DNA from: Rhodoferax sp.
Lineage (GTDB): Bacteria; Pseudomonadota; Gammaproteobacteria; Burkholderiales; Burkholderiaceae_C
Direction: 5' to 3'
DNA: 41,529 bases
Assembly: GCF_010365055.1 (NCBI RefSeq)
Contig: NZ_JAAFHA010000027.1
Coordinates: forward strand, 1-41,529
Shown: piece after piece, positions 17,477-25,650 of the stretch
Numbering within the stretch: the first letter of the stretch is position 1
Layout of the letters: each line of letters starts with the position of its first letter
Program-made: the position numbers and the translations under genes
The notes under the pieces: generated by a model
The model's database searches: none
What the model was told of the DNA's origin: nothing
The model's input: only the letters and a program-made list of their open reading frames with translations

Positions 17477-19051
17477 TCATCCTGGCCGTCCGGAGATCAC
17501 TGAAAAAATGATCATTCCGGCTAAAAAAACGCCTACCAAGCCGCCTGAAGCGGCCCAAAACTTTTTCAGTTCCAGCTTTTCCCTCAGCACCGCTCCATCG
17601 TCCATCACCAAGGTCACCACACCCAGCAGCGGCAATCCAAGGACCTCTTTCAAGGAACGCGCATCGTAAAAAACAGCACGCAATTGACTCGCGATAAAGG
17701 TCACGGCCAAGCCAGCACCCAAGGCGGCCAACAGGGCAAGCGGCATCAACAGCAGACGGTTAGGCGCCACCGGTTTGGGCGAAGCACGCGGCGGATCAAT
17801 CAGGCGAAAGTCGGCCATACCTGCGGCACTGTCCAGGTCGCCGGACATGGCGGCTGACTCTCTTCTGGACACCAGGTCGTTGTAGTTCTTCTTGTTGATG
17901 TCGTAGTCGCGATTCAATTGCGCAAATTCAGCCTCGATCTGGGGTGCCGTCTTCATCAGCTCGCGGGCCCTGGCAAAACGTGCCTCGTACTCACCCACCC
18001 TGGCCCGCAACGCAGCGACCTGCACCTCGGAGGTCGCAAACAGGCGATTGAGCTCCTGGTAAGCCAGACTGTTGGCAGACGCCGCGGCCGGGTTGGCCAT
18101 CGCGGTCTTGCGCAGTTCCTGCAATTCTTTGCCTTTGAGGATCTCGAGCTCCTGGATCAGGCGTCGGGTGCTGACCACATCGGGATGCTGCTCGGTGAAA
18201 CGCTGCAGCAGCCCATCAAGCTGGCGTTTCTGTGCCTCTATGCGCGCATCGATTTCGGGCGTTGAGCTCTGCATGGCAGACTCCTGCAGCAGACTGCGCG
18301 AGGTGATGTTGGCGTTCTGATCTTTTTCGGCCTCCAGTTGACGTTTGGCCGAGTCCCGGCCGTTCTCCGCCTCACGCAGCTCCAGACGCGCCTGGCTCAG
18401 TTGACTGCTGATGGCACTGACCTGTCCGGCCATGTCTTGCCCATCCGCATTTTGAAGCTCCATATTGCGCAGCCTGAATTGCTTCAAACGGGCTTCGGCT
18501 TCTTCGAGCTTCGTCACATACGTTTGGATCTGCTCGTCAATGAATTTGCGCGCGGTGTTGGAGTCCTTGCGGCTATCGCCCAGACTGGACTCAACAAAGA
18601 TTGACACCAGCGACTGCACCACCCGCTTGGCTTTGTCGGGGCTTGAGTCGCGGTAAGACAATACGTAAAGGTTGTCCCGCCCTACATTCTTGATTTCAAG
18701 CGTTTTCATCAAGCCATCAATCAACGCATCCTGCGCGCTCTTGGACTGGGCTTTCAGGTCAAGGTCAGCCATGCGAATGAGTTTTTCAACATTGGGGCGA
18801 CTGATCAGCGTGCGACTCAACATCACCACCTGTTGATCCACATTGGGCTGCACCGCCAATCCCGACATCAAGGGTTTCAGAATCGACTGTGTGTCTACAA
18901 AAATACGGGCAGAGGCCTCGTACTTGTCAGGCACCGACAGCACCACAAACATGCCGATTGCGGTGACCACCCAGGCCACCAACAGGCCCAGCCAGCGATG
19001 CTTCCACATGCCGCGGGCAGCGGTGACTATTTGGCTAATGAGCTCATCCAT
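17477..19051 (-). CDS. XrtA-system chain-length determinant, Wzz-like (TIGR03007 type)
   Basis: 524 aa polysaccharide co-polymerase. First membrane helix at about residues 17-40 (WLGLLVAWVVTAIGMFVVL), followed by PDKYEASARIFVDTQSIL as in Wzz proteins. The periplasmic part is long and coiled-coil rich. A proline-rich segment (DPPRASPKPVAPN) precedes the second membrane helix near 430-455, and there is a third hydrophobic segment at the extreme C-terminus. It lacks a kinase domain, which is supplied by the next gene 7 bp downstream. It should control chain length together with the kinase and the Wza-like exporter. Confidence 0.88.
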   Translation of the reverse strand: MDELISQIVTAARGMWKHRWLGLLVAWVVTAIGMFVVLSVPDKYEASARIFVDTQSILKPLMSGLAVQPNVDQQVVMLSRTLISRPNVEKLIRMADLDLKAQSKSAQDALIDGLMKTLEIKNVGRDNLYVLSYRDSSPDKAKRVVQSLVSIFVESSLGDSRKDSNTARKFIDEQIQTYVTKLEEAEARLKQFRLRNMELQNADGQDMAGQVSAISSQLSQARLELREAENGRDSAKRQLEAEKDQNANITSRSLLQESAMQSSTPEIDARIEAQKRQLDGLLQRFTEQHPDVVSTRRLIQELEILKGKELQELRKTAMANPAAASANSLAYQELNRLFATSEVQVAALRARVGEYEARFARARELMKTAPQIEAEFAQLNRDYDINKKNYNDLVSRRESAAMSGDLDSAAGMADFRLIDPPRASPKPVAPNRLLLMPLALLAALGAGLAVTFIASQLRAVFYDARSLKEVLGLPLLGVVTLVMDDGAVLREKLELKKFWAASGGLVGVFLAGMIIFSVISGRPG

Positions 19052-19134
19052 CAGATTTGATCTTTTTGGTCAAGTTTGGAACACCACCAAGCCGTCGTCA
19101 CGCGACTCAGGCAGGCAGCCAGAAAGAGGCGGCT

Positions 19135-19767
19135 TTAGAACCAGCCTTGCGGAATGATCAGAACGTCGCCCGGTTTCATCTCGACATTGGCGGAAATATC
19201 GCCGCGCTTGATCAGGTCTTTGAGTCGCACCGCATAGCGCTTGTCACCTTCTGAGGCACGTGTGATGGAAGCCGCATTGCCATCGGCGAAGTCGGTCAGC
19301 CCCCCCACAGCAATCATCACATCAAGCACCGTCATTTTTTGCTTGTACGGCAAGGCCTGGGGTCGGGCCGCCTCGCCAACGACCCGTATTTGCTCGCTGT
19401 ACGGCCCCACAAAACTGGTCACGATGATCGTCACCACCGGATCACGCACCAGCTTGGCCAGGGCCTTCTCGACGTCACGCGCAATCTCGACCGAGGTCTT
19501 GCCCTGGGCCACCAACTCATCCACCAGCGGCGTTGACACCTTGCCGTCAGGGCGAACCGGTACCGACATCGAAAGCTCAGGATTACGCCAAACGATGATG
19601 TTGAGGGTGTCACCGGCACCCACCACATAGTCGTAATCGGTTGAGGCGGCGGCCATGGGCGCGGGCGGATAAGCTGATAAATTGGCACACGCAGCCACCA
19701 TGCCCGTTATCAGACCGAAGGCGACCCAACGGATCGCATTTTTGACAATGCCATAGAAACTTTTCAA
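19135..19767 (-). CDS. XrtA-system polysaccharide export lipoprotein, Wza-like (TIGR03027 type)
   Basis: 210 aa if translation starts at the TTG at 19767 (KSFYGIVKNAIRWVAFG follows). I chose this start because AGGGG sits 7 nt upstream and because it puts a lipoprotein signal at the N-terminus: basic start, hydrophobic stretch and lipobox MVAAC with the lipidated Cys about 27 residues in. No ATG is available near the signal peptide. The poly-export domain (VGAGDTLNIIVWRNPELS, VRPDGKVSTPLVDEL) is followed by a SLBB-like segment (IRVVGEAARPQALPY). First gene of the operon; forms the periplasmic/outer-membrane export channel. Confidence 0.87.
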   Translation of the reverse strand: MKSFYGIVKNAIRWVAFGLITGMVAACANLSAYPPAPMAAASTDYDYVVGAGDTLNIIVWRNPELSMSVPVRPDGKVSTPLVDELVAQGKTSVEIARDVEKALAKLVRDPVVTIIVTSFVGPYSEQIRVVGEAARPQALPYKQKMTVLDVMIAVGGLTDFADGNAASITRASEGDKRYAVRLKDLIKRGDISANVEMKPGDVLIIPQGWF

Positions 19768-19989
19768 AGCGTATCCCCTGTACAAGTTGAAGGTGTCCGA
19801 TGGGCTTACGCACTGGAACTGAATTTCCAGTCCTGATGGTGCATCGCCCCCCGAATCACGCCTTGAAGTCTGCGCTGATCGGCACGTGCTAAATTGATAT
19901 TTCTCAAGAAACACCGAAAATTGCCCAACGATATAAATGGCGCAGTGGATGTGCTTTTTGAGAGGTGTCACACCCTAGAATCAGGCGCT
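19768..19989. promoter_or_regulatory. Divergent promoter region between the XrtA operon and the tyrosine phosphatase gene
   Basis: 222 bp that must hold the promoters of both the minus-strand polysaccharide operon and the plus-strand phosphatase gene. Visible elements: a perfect 8-bp palindrome GCACGTGC (19882-19889), a TTGAT-N4-CTCAA dyad (19894-19907, one mismatch from an FNR/CRP-like box), a TATAAA (19932-19937) suitable as a plus-strand -10, and a GGTGT-C-ACACC dyad near 19966-19976. I see no convincing sigma-54 or sigma-70 -35/-10 pair for the operon itself. Confidence 0.4.
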
Positions 19990-20451
19990 ATGACCAAGCT
20001 GCTGATGGTGTGTATGGCCAATACCTGTCGCTCTCCGATGGCGCAAGCCGTTACCCGCAAGCTGGCTGTCGAGGCCGGAATTGAACCACCGTTTGAGGTG
20101 GATTGCGCCGGCACCCACGCGCACCACCTGGGCGAGCGACCCGACCGCCGGGCCGCGCTGACGCTGGCGCGTCACGGCTACGAAATGGGCCGCGTTCGTT
20201 CTCGCAGAATTACCGTACAGGACTTCCAGTCTTTTGACCTGATTCTGGCGATGGATACCAGTAATTTGACCGAGCTGCGCCGACTCTGCCCGCTCGAACA
20301 GATGGATAAATTGCATTTATTGCTGGACTTTGCCGAAGACGTCGAGGAGGTCGAAGTCCCCGATCCGTATTACGGCAACCAGGAAGGGTTTGATCATGTT
20401 CTGGCCCTGTGCGAGGCAGGCGCCACGGGCTTGATCCGGCGCCTTTTCTGA
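19990..20451 (+). CDS. Low-molecular-weight protein tyrosine phosphatase (Wzb/EpsP-like)
   Basis: 153 aa from the ATG at 19990 (MTKLLMVCMANTCRSPMAQ). The catalytic P-loop C-X5-R-S is Cys8-MANTC-Arg14-Ser15; the usual second residue after the Cys is Gly, here Ala. The general-acid aspartate is in VPDPYYGNQEGF near the C-terminus. Such enzymes dephosphorylate the Tyr-rich tail of the BY-kinase, whose gene lies in the divergent operon. No strong ribosome-binding site is seen before the ATG; upstream in-frame codons to 19894 have no family resemblance. Confidence 0.92.
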   Translation: MTKLLMVCMANTCRSPMAQAVTRKLAVEAGIEPPFEVDCAGTHAHHLGERPDRRAALTLARHGYEMGRVRSRRITVQDFQSFDLILAMDTSNLTELRRLCPLEQMDKLHLLLDFAEDVEEVEVPDPYYGNQEGFDHVLALCEAGATGLIRRLF

Positions 20452-20467
20452 CTAACCGGACAGCCAA

Positions 20468-21475
20468 CTAGACCTGGTAATAGTCGCGGTACCAAGCCAC
20501 AAAGCGGGCAATCCCCCGCTCAATCGGGGTGCCGGGTACAAAACCAACCCAGTCGCTCAAGGCATCGGTATTGGCATAGGTAGCGGGCACATCACCGTCC
20601 TGCAAGGGCAATAGATTTTTCTCCGCCTTGCGGCCCAGGGCCTCCTCGATGCAGGCGATGAAGTCGAGCAAGGGCACCGGCTTGTTGTTGCCAATGTTGA
20701 ACACCCGGTAGGGCGCGTTGCTGGTCGCCGGGTCAGCCAGCGCCGGGTCATAAACTGGATTGGGGCAGGCGACGCGATCCAGCACCCGAACGACGCCTTC
20801 GACGATGTCGTCGACAAAGGTGAAATCACGCTGCATCTGGCCATAGTTGAAAACGTCTATAGCGCGGCCATCCAGAATCGCCTTGGTAAACAAAAACAAG
20901 GCCATGTCAGGCCGACCCCAGGGACCATAAACCGTGAAAAAACGCAGGCCGGTGGTGGGTAGACCATACAAATGACTGTAGGTGTGCGCCATCAGTTCAT
21001 TGGCCTTCTTCGTGGCAGCATAAAGACTGACCGGGTGATCGACGCTGTCGTGCTCGGAAAACGGCATGTTGGTGTTGCCACCGTAGACGCTGGAACTGGA
21101 GGCGTAGACCAGGTGCTGCACTTGTGCGTGGCGGCAAGCCTCCAGCACATTCATGAAACCGACAATGTTGCTGTCGATGTAGGCATGCGGATTTTGCAGG
21201 GAATAGCGCACACCGGCCTGGGCCGCCAAGTGAATAACGCGGTCAAATTTTTCATCGACAAAAAGTTGCGCCATGGCCTGTCGATCAGCCACATCCATTT
21301 TCACGAAGCGAAAACCCGCGTGCGGGCTCAAGCGTTTGAGGCGATCTTCTTTCAGGGTGACATCGTAATAGTCATTGAGGTTGTCCAGCCCCAGCACTTC
21401 ATCGCCGCGCGCCAGCAAACGCAGTGCGGTCGTCATGCCAATGAAGCCGGCCGCCCCCGTCAGAAGAATTTTCAT
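20468..21475 (-). CDS. NAD-dependent nucleotide-sugar epimerase (UDP-glucuronate 4-epimerase-like)
   Basis: 335 aa extended short-chain dehydrogenase. NAD-binding GAAGFIG lies at residues 7-13, then [18 protein letters not shown], a signature of UDP-glucuronate epimerases (CapI/GalAE group). The catalytic Ser/Tyr/Lys region is YASSSSVYG and [16 protein letters not shown], and the substrate-binding part has [17 protein letters not shown]. It would make UDP-galacturonate from UDP-glucuronate for the nearby polysaccharide operon. The ATG at 21475 begins the family homology; 20 upstream in-frame residues are not conserved-looking. Convergent with the phosphatase gene, 16 bp apart. Confidence 0.87.
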   Translation of the reverse strand: MKILLTGAAGFIGMTTALRLLARGDEVLGLDNLNDYYDVTLKEDRLKRLSPHAGFRFVKMDVADRQAMAQLFVDEKFDRVIHLAAQAGVRYSLQNPHAYIDSNIVGFMNVLEACRHAQVQHLVYASSSSVYGGNTNMPFSEHDSVDHPVSLYAATKKANELMAHTYSHLYGLPTTGLRFFTVYGPWGRPDMALFLFTKAILDGRAIDVFNYGQMQRDFTFVDDIVEGVVRVLDRVACPNPVYDPALADPATSNAPYRVFNIGNNKPVPLLDFIACIEEALGRKAEKNLLPLQDGDVPATYANTDALSDWVGFVPGTPIERGIARFVAWYRDYYQV

Positions 21476-21513
21476 GGCGTGATGTTCAATCAGAAGTTGC
21501 TTGTGGGCGCATC

Positions 21514-21873
21514 TTAATGGGTGTGTGCCAGCCAAGCCGCGTCGATATCAATGACTTCTGCAGGATTTGAAAAAAAAGAATCATCAAACCTCGCGGCAAT
21601 ACCGTGCACACCGTCCTTGTGCTCGACCCGAAGCACTTGACCGTCGCACACCAACTTCAATTTTTCACCTCGAACCGTCATCTCAACCGCAAAGTACAGG
21701 TGCGACCCCAGTGCCGGCGCAGCCTCTATTTCAAAATAAATGCCCGTCGCGCTGATATTGCGGGCCAGACCACGAAGATTGCCGATTTCGACGGGCAACT
21801 CGGTCTCGAATCGGACCGCGCCGCGCTCATGCATCAATAGTGGTTTCTTGTTCTGGGTTCTTAGGTGTTTCAT
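21514..21873 (-). CDS. PilZ-domain protein (c-di-GMP receptor candidate)
   Basis: 119 aa, single domain. Both halves of the PilZ c-di-GMP site are visible: R-X3-R in [16 protein letters not shown] (residues 17-21) and [12 protein letters not shown], the N-X-S-X2-G motif. The C-terminal half has HGIAARFDD. It lies beside an exopolysaccharide locus and upstream of the epimerase gene on the same strand, so it may link c-di-GMP level to polysaccharide output (inference). No good ribosome site is seen before the ATG; Met14 is an alternative start. Confidence 0.8.
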   Translation of the reverse strand: MKHLRTQNKKPLLMHERGAVRFETELPVEIGNLRGLARNISATGIYFEIEAAPALGSHLYFAVEMTVRGEKLKLVCDGQVLRVEHKDGVHGIAARFDDSFFSNPAEVIDIDAAWLAHTH

Positions 21874-22169
21874 GCTTCGACAACATCAGTGACTCACGCA
21901 ATGCGAACAACAGTCAAAGCCCGCCATTGCGCAAGCTCGGCCCCGTAGACCACTGACTTGCAAGAATTATGCCCAAGCAACCAATATGTAAATTAATTTT
22001 TACATATCAATGACTTGCAAAAGTGATTGCTTCCAGGCAGCCGCCTCTTGCGCAACTCTGGCGCTGGTCTGTAAACAAATCCGACACTTCCGCCAACGTT
22101 AGCCTGCGGCCAAGAACTGGATTAGCGTGGTTCCCATCCAGTACCGGCCAATCGACTGGGCACCGGCAC
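21874..22169. other. AT-rich intergenic region with palindrome and direct repeats upstream of the PilZ gene
   Basis: No gene is seen in these 296 bp. A perfect inverted repeat ATATGTAAA / TTTACATAT (21984-21992 and 21999-22007, 6-bp spacer) lies in a strikingly AT-rich patch. It is flanked by two copies of TGACTTGCAA (21954-21963 and 22011-22020). A second hairpin with 7-bp arms (22116-22122 and 22136-22142) follows metF. The palindrome is well placed to be an operator for the PilZ gene. Confidence 0.45.
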
Positions 22170-23006
22170 TTAGCCCAGCCTATGGCAGATTTCCAGCGTG
22201 GCAGCGCTCTGGTTCATGCTGTAAAAGTGCAGGCCGGGCGCCCCCCCGGCGCGCAGCTGCAAGCACAGATCAGTCACCACATCCAGGCCAAACGCCTTGA
22301 TGGAGGCTACGTCATCGCCAAAATTTTGCAGTCGCAAGCGAATCCAGCGCGGAATCTCGGCGCCACAGGCGTCACTGAAGCGCATCAGCTGGGTCGAGCT
22401 GGCAATCGGCATGATGCCGGGCACGATCGGCAGACTCAGACCCAGCGCGTCCACCTCTTCGACAAAGCGGAAATAGGCGTCAGCGTTGTAGAAATACTGG
22501 GTGATGGCGGAGTTGGCGCCCGCCTTGACTTTGGCGGCAAAGGCCTGCAGGTCGGCGGCAGGCGAGCGGGCCTGCGGGTGTATCTCGGGGTAAGCGGCCA
22601 CCTCGATGTGAAAGTCATCGCCGGTCTCGGCCCGCACAAATTCCACCAGGTCGCTGGCGTAATGGAACTCGCCCCCAATGCCAAAGCCGCTGGGCAAATC
22701 GCCGCGCAGCGCCACCAGGCGCCTGACGCCCATGGCTTTGAGAATGCCCAGTTGCTCACGCACCTTGGCGTGAGTCGCACCGATGCAGGAGATGTGCGAG
22801 GCCGCCTGCACGCCCTCGGCCAGAATGTCGCGCACGGTGTTGAACGTGCCTTCTTGCGTCGAGCCGCCGGCGCCAAAGGTGACCGAGCAAAACTCGGGCT
22901 TCAAGGTGTACAACTGCTGGCGCACCCCGCGCAGCTTGTCGACGCCTTCGGGCGTTTTGGGAGGGAAGAACTCAACACTGATGGGAATGGGAGAGGTCGC
23001 GGTCAT
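22170..23006 (-). CDS. metF: 5,10-Methylenetetrahydrofolate reductase
   Basis: 278 aa from the ATG at 23006. FAD-dependent TIM barrel: ISVEFFPPKTPEG at the start with the catalytic Glu, SVTFGAGGSTQEGT, SHISCIGAT, LRGDLP, EVAAYPEIHP, ITQYFYNADAYFRFV and PGIMPI. It makes 5-methyltetrahydrofolate for methionine regeneration. Third gene of ahcY-tlyA-metF, starting 10 bp after the tlyA stop, so it is probably covered by the SAH riboswitch leader upstream of ahcY. Confidence 0.95.
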   Translation of the reverse strand: MTATSPIPISVEFFPPKTPEGVDKLRGVRQQLYTLKPEFCSVTFGAGGSTQEGTFNTVRDILAEGVQAASHISCIGATHAKVREQLGILKAMGVRRLVALRGDLPSGFGIGGEFHYASDLVEFVRAETGDDFHIEVAAYPEIHPQARSPAADLQAFAAKVKAGANSAITQYFYNADAYFRFVEEVDALGLSLPIVPGIMPIASSTQLMRFSDACGAEIPRWIRLRLQNFGDDVASIKAFGLDVVTDLCLQLRAGGAPGLHFYSMNQSAATLEICHRLG

Positions 23007-23016
23007 GACGGACTTT

Positions 23017-23853
23017 CTAATCTTTCGGCTTGACGGCGGCGATGAAAAACTCGCGGTTGCCGTCGCCACCGGCAATCGGTGAATCGAACCAGGCCGTCAC
23101 CGTCAGCCCCAGCGCGGCGCAAGCCTCACGCAGGCGCTGCTCCACCAGCAGGTACATGGCGGCATCCTTCACGATGCCGCCTTTGCCAACCTGACCCGGT
23201 TGCAGTTCAAACTGCGGCTTGACCAGCGTCAGCAGCGTGCCGCCGCTCTTGAGCAGTGGCACCACGGCGGGCAACACCAGGGTTTGCGAGATGAACGACA
23301 GGTCGGCCACGATCAGGTCGAATTCGGGCGCGAACTCAACCACGTCCGCAGCCCCTTCTTCGACATCAAATTGACCCTCAGCCCCCGTGCTGTCTTCATA
23401 AGCAGCTACTAAATCTGAAGCAACCAGCGCGCGCGCGTTGACTTTTTCAAGACACAGCACGCGCGGGTCTTCGCGCAGGCTGGGGTGCAATTGGCCGCTG
23501 CCCACGTCCACCCCGACGACCGAGGCGGCGCCGTGCTGCAGCAGGCAGTCGCTAAAGCCACCGGTCGACTGGCCCACATCCAGACAGGCCAGTCCGGTCA
23601 CCGCCAGGCCGACCTGTTGGAGCGCGGCCTCCAGTTTGAGGCCGCCGCGTGACACATAGCGCGCCTCGGCGTCGTTGAGCAGCTTGATTTCGGCCTCCAG
23701 CGGTATCTCGTCGCCGTTTTTGCTGACGGTCTTCCACTGTGCGCCCTTAAGCCACTGCACGCCGTCGGCAATCAGGCGCTGGGCCTGCGAGCGCGTGCTG
23801 GCCAGTTGCCGTTGCACGAGTAATTGGTCAGCACGCATAGAGGGGTTTGTCAT
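23017..23853 (-). CDS. tlyA: TlyA-family S4/FtsJ-domain rRNA 2'-O-methyltransferase
   Basis: 278 aa. An S4 RNA-binding domain (residues 6-65, MRADQLLVQRQLASTRSQAQ) is joined to an FtsJ-like SAM-dependent methyltransferase domain with CLDVGQSTGGFSDCLL, GVDVGSGQL, DLIVADLSFIS and VKPQFE. Relatives 2'-O-methylate cytidines of rRNA. Residues about 148-174 (LVAAYEDSTGAEGQFDVEEG and the following AADVVE) are extra compared with usual family members and coincide with a copy of the dispersed palindromic repeat. This lies in a loop before motif IADLSF, so the enzyme may remain active. It produces SAH, fitting its place between ahcY and metF. Confidence 0.9.
   Translation of the reverse strand: MTNPSMRADQLLVQRQLASTRSQAQRLIADGVQWLKGAQWKTVSKNGDEIPLEAEIKLLNDAEARYVSRGGLKLEAALQQVGLAVTGLACLDVGQSTGGFSDCLLQHGAASVVGVDVGSGQLHPSLREDPRVLCLEKVNARALVASDLVAAYEDSTGAEGQFDVEEGAADVVEFAPEFDLIVADLSFISQTLVLPAVVPLLKSGGTLLTLVKPQFELQPGQVGKGGIVKDAAMYLLVEQRLREACAALGLTVTAWFDSPIAGGDGNREFFIAAVKPKD
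23345..23420 (-). repeat. Dispersed palindromic repeat, copy in tlyA (in frame)
   Basis: Read on the minus strand: ATTTAGTAGCTGCTTATG, then GCACGGGGGCTGAGGGTCAA. It aligns with the copy at 29532-29596 in uup over the TAGCTGCT core and the GGGGGCT-GAGG tail. Boundaries are approximate. Confidence 0.7.
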
Positions 23854-23889
23854 TCATAAAAGGGCAAGGCAGGGCTTGCGGATGCGGCG

Positions 23890-23908
23890 CCCCGGAACGC
23901 GTCCGGGG
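23890..23908. repeat. GC-rich hairpin between ahcY and tlyA
   Basis: Arms CCCCGGA / TCCGGGG of 7 bp with a 5-nt loop, in the 74-bp gap after the ahcY stop. No U-run follows on the minus strand, so it looks like an intercistronic RNA stem or partial attenuator and not a full terminator. Confidence 0.5.
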
Positions 23909-23927
23909 CCGGGTTGCCGCACAAGGA

Positions 23928-25379
23928 TCAATAACGGTAGCTGTCCGCCTTGTAAGGGCCGGCTTTGCTCACGCCAATGTAGGCGGCTTGCTCGTCGGTC
24001 AGCTCGGACAGCATGGCGCCGACCTTGCCCAGGTGCAGGCGCGCCACTTTTTCGTCCAGGTGCTTGGGCAGCACATAAACCTTACCGACTTTGTATTCCT
24101 TGGGCTTGGTGAAGAGTTCGATCTGCGCAATCGTCTGGTTCGCAAAGCTCGAACTCATCACAAAGCTGGGGTGGCCGGTGCCACAACCCAAATTCACCAA
24201 CCGACCCTTGGCCAACAGGATGATGCGCTTAGCGGGCTTCTTTCCCTTGGCCGGGAAGATCACATGGTCCACTTGCGGCTTGATCTCTTCCCACTTGCAC
24301 TTGGACAGCGAGGCGACGTCGATTTCATTGTCAAAGTGACCAATGTTGCAGACGATGGCCTGGTCTTTCATGGCATCCATGTGCTTGTAGGTGATGACGT
24401 TCTTGTTGCCGGTAGCAGACACAAAAATATCGCACTTGTCGGCCGCATATTCCATGGTGACAACCTTGTAGCCCTCCATCGCGGCTTGCAGCGCGTTGAT
24501 TGGGTCGACTTCAGTCACCCAGACCTGGGCAGAGAGCGCACGCAGCGCCTGGGCCGAGCCTTTGCCGACGTCGCCGTAACCGGCCACGCACGCCACTTTG
24601 CCGGCGATCATCACGTCGGTGGCGCGCTTGATGGCGTCCACCAGCGACTCGCGGCAGCCGTACAGGTTGTCGAACTTGCTCTTGGTCACCGAGTCGTTGA
24701 CGTTGATGGCACGCAGCGCCAGTTCGCCCTTGGCCGACATCTCGTTCAAACGCAGCACGCCGGTGGTGGTCTCTTCGGTCACGCCAATGATATTTTTCAG
24801 GCGGCGGCTGTACCAGGTCGGGTCCAGCGCCAGCTTGGCCGTGATGGCGGCAAACAGGCAGATTTCTTCTTCGCTGCCTGGATTGGCCAGCACGCTGATG
24901 TCTTTCTCGGCCTTGGTGCCCAGGTGCATCAGCAAAGTGGCGTCGCCGCCGTCGTCCAGAATCATGTTCGGGCCTTCAGCCGCCGAACCCTTCTTGCCGC
25001 CGAATTCAAAGATGCGGTGGGTGTAGTCCCAGTAGTCGGTCAGGGTCTCGCCCTTGTAGGCAAACACCGGGGTGCCCGCTTCAACCAGCGCAGCGGCGGC
25101 GTGGTCTTGCGTGGAAAAAATATTGCACGAGGCCCAGCGCACGTCGGCGCCCAGCGCCTGCAGGGTTTCGACCAGCACAGCGGTCTGGATCGTCATGTGC
25201 AGCGAACCGGTGATGCGCGCGCCTTTCAAAGGCTGGGCTTGGGCAAATTCTTCACGAATCGCCATCAGGCCGGGCATTTCGGTCTGGGCGATATTGAGTT
25301 CCTTGCGGCCCCAGGCGGCGAGGTTGATGTCGGCGATGACGTGGTCGGGTTGGTTGACAGGTTTAGTTACGGTGCGCAT
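23928..25379 (-). CDS. ahcY: S-adenosylhomocysteine hydrolase
   Basis: 483 aa, full length and including the roughly 40-residue insert usual in proteobacterial enzymes. Visible motifs: [53 protein letters not shown]-binding [36 protein letters not shown] and the C-terminal KADSYRY. It hydrolyses SAH to adenosine and homocysteine, removing the product inhibitor of methyltransferases. The ATG has GGAG 7 nt upstream. First gene of an ahcY-tlyA-metF operon; an SAH riboswitch lies in its leader. Confidence 0.97.
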   Translation of the reverse strand: MRTVTKPVNQPDHVIADINLAAWGRKELNIAQTEMPGLMAIREEFAQAQPLKGARITGSLHMTIQTAVLVETLQALGADVRWASCNIFSTQDHAAAALVEAGTPVFAYKGETLTDYWDYTHRIFEFGGKKGSAAEGPNMILDDGGDATLLMHLGTKAEKDISVLANPGSEEEICLFAAITAKLALDPTWYSRRLKNIIGVTEETTTGVLRLNEMSAKGELALRAINVNDSVTKSKFDNLYGCRESLVDAIKRATDVMIAGKVACVAGYGDVGKGSAQALRALSAQVWVTEVDPINALQAAMEGYKVVTMEYAADKCDIFVSATGNKNVITYKHMDAMKDQAIVCNIGHFDNEIDVASLSKCKWEEIKPQVDHVIFPAKGKKPAKRIILLAKGRLVNLGCGTGHPSFVMSSSFANQTIAQIELFTKPKEYKVGKVYVLPKHLDEKVARLHLGKVGAMLSELTDEQAAYIGVSKAGPYKADSYRY

Positions 25380-25435
25380 GGCTCACTCCAAAAGTTGATT
25401 TGAAAAGCACTGAACTGCGCGGAGAACTTTTTGGA

Positions 25436-25466
25436 AAAGGCTCACCCCACAGACCAGTGGGTGAGC
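25436..25466 (-). terminator. Terminator-like hairpin sharing bases with the SAH riboswitch
   Basis: On the minus strand GCTCACCCAC pairs with GTGGGGTGAGC (one bulge, 6-nt loop) and is followed by CTTTTCC. Its 5' arm contains the GCUC at 25463-25466 that the aptamer uses for its 3' pseudoknot pairing, so the two structures exclude each other. The U-run is short, so termination strength is uncertain. Confidence 0.6.
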
Positions 25467-25552
25467 GCGGTTGATGCGATGCTTTGGCCATCAGGCCCAA
25501 GCATGCGGTCCGAGCCTCGTTCAACATGTGTGAACTGCAACGCTCCTCGGAA
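25462..25552 (-). promoter_or_regulatory. S-adenosylhomocysteine (SAH) riboswitch
   Basis: The minus-strand leader of ahcY carries CCGAGGAGCGUUGCA, the invariant core of SAH riboswitches (Rfam RF01057). P1 is CCGAG/CUCGG (25546-25550 with 25510-25514). An inner stem is GUUCA/UGAAC (25531-25535 with 25519-25523). A variable hairpin is AUGCUU..GGCC / GGCC..AAGCAU (25479-25504). The 3' strand CGCUC (25463-25467) pairs with GAGCG (25541-25545) as the pseudoknot. All conserved parts are in the canonical order. Confidence 0.92.
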
Positions 25553-25559
25553 GGCGATA

Positions 25560-25565
25560 ATTCTA
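25560..25565 (-). promoter_or_regulatory. -10 hexamer of the ahcY riboswitch transcript
   Basis: TAGAAT on the minus strand, one mismatch from TATAAT. It would start RNA near 25553, immediately before the aptamer. No good -35 is seen at 16-18 bp. Confidence 0.55.
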
Positions 25566-25650
25566 CCTTTTCCAGACTTTCATCGTCTGCCGCTGCGCGC
25601 GCACGTCTCCAGAACGAGCGGCGCAAGCTGATCGCCTCCAGCCCAAATTC

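Noticed and set aside
1..19767. PEP-CTERM substrate protein for the exosortase
   Set aside because: No protein here ends with a VPEP-type motif, hydrophobic helix and basic tail; substrates must be elsewhere.
22023..23033. Plus-strand open frame (336 codons) opposite metF
   Set aside because: Antisense of metF with shadow-type composition; the metF motifs are unambiguous.
23847..25403. Long plus-strand open frame (518 codons) opposite ahcY
   Set aside because: Complete antisense of ahcY, low-complexity composition and no recognisable motif.
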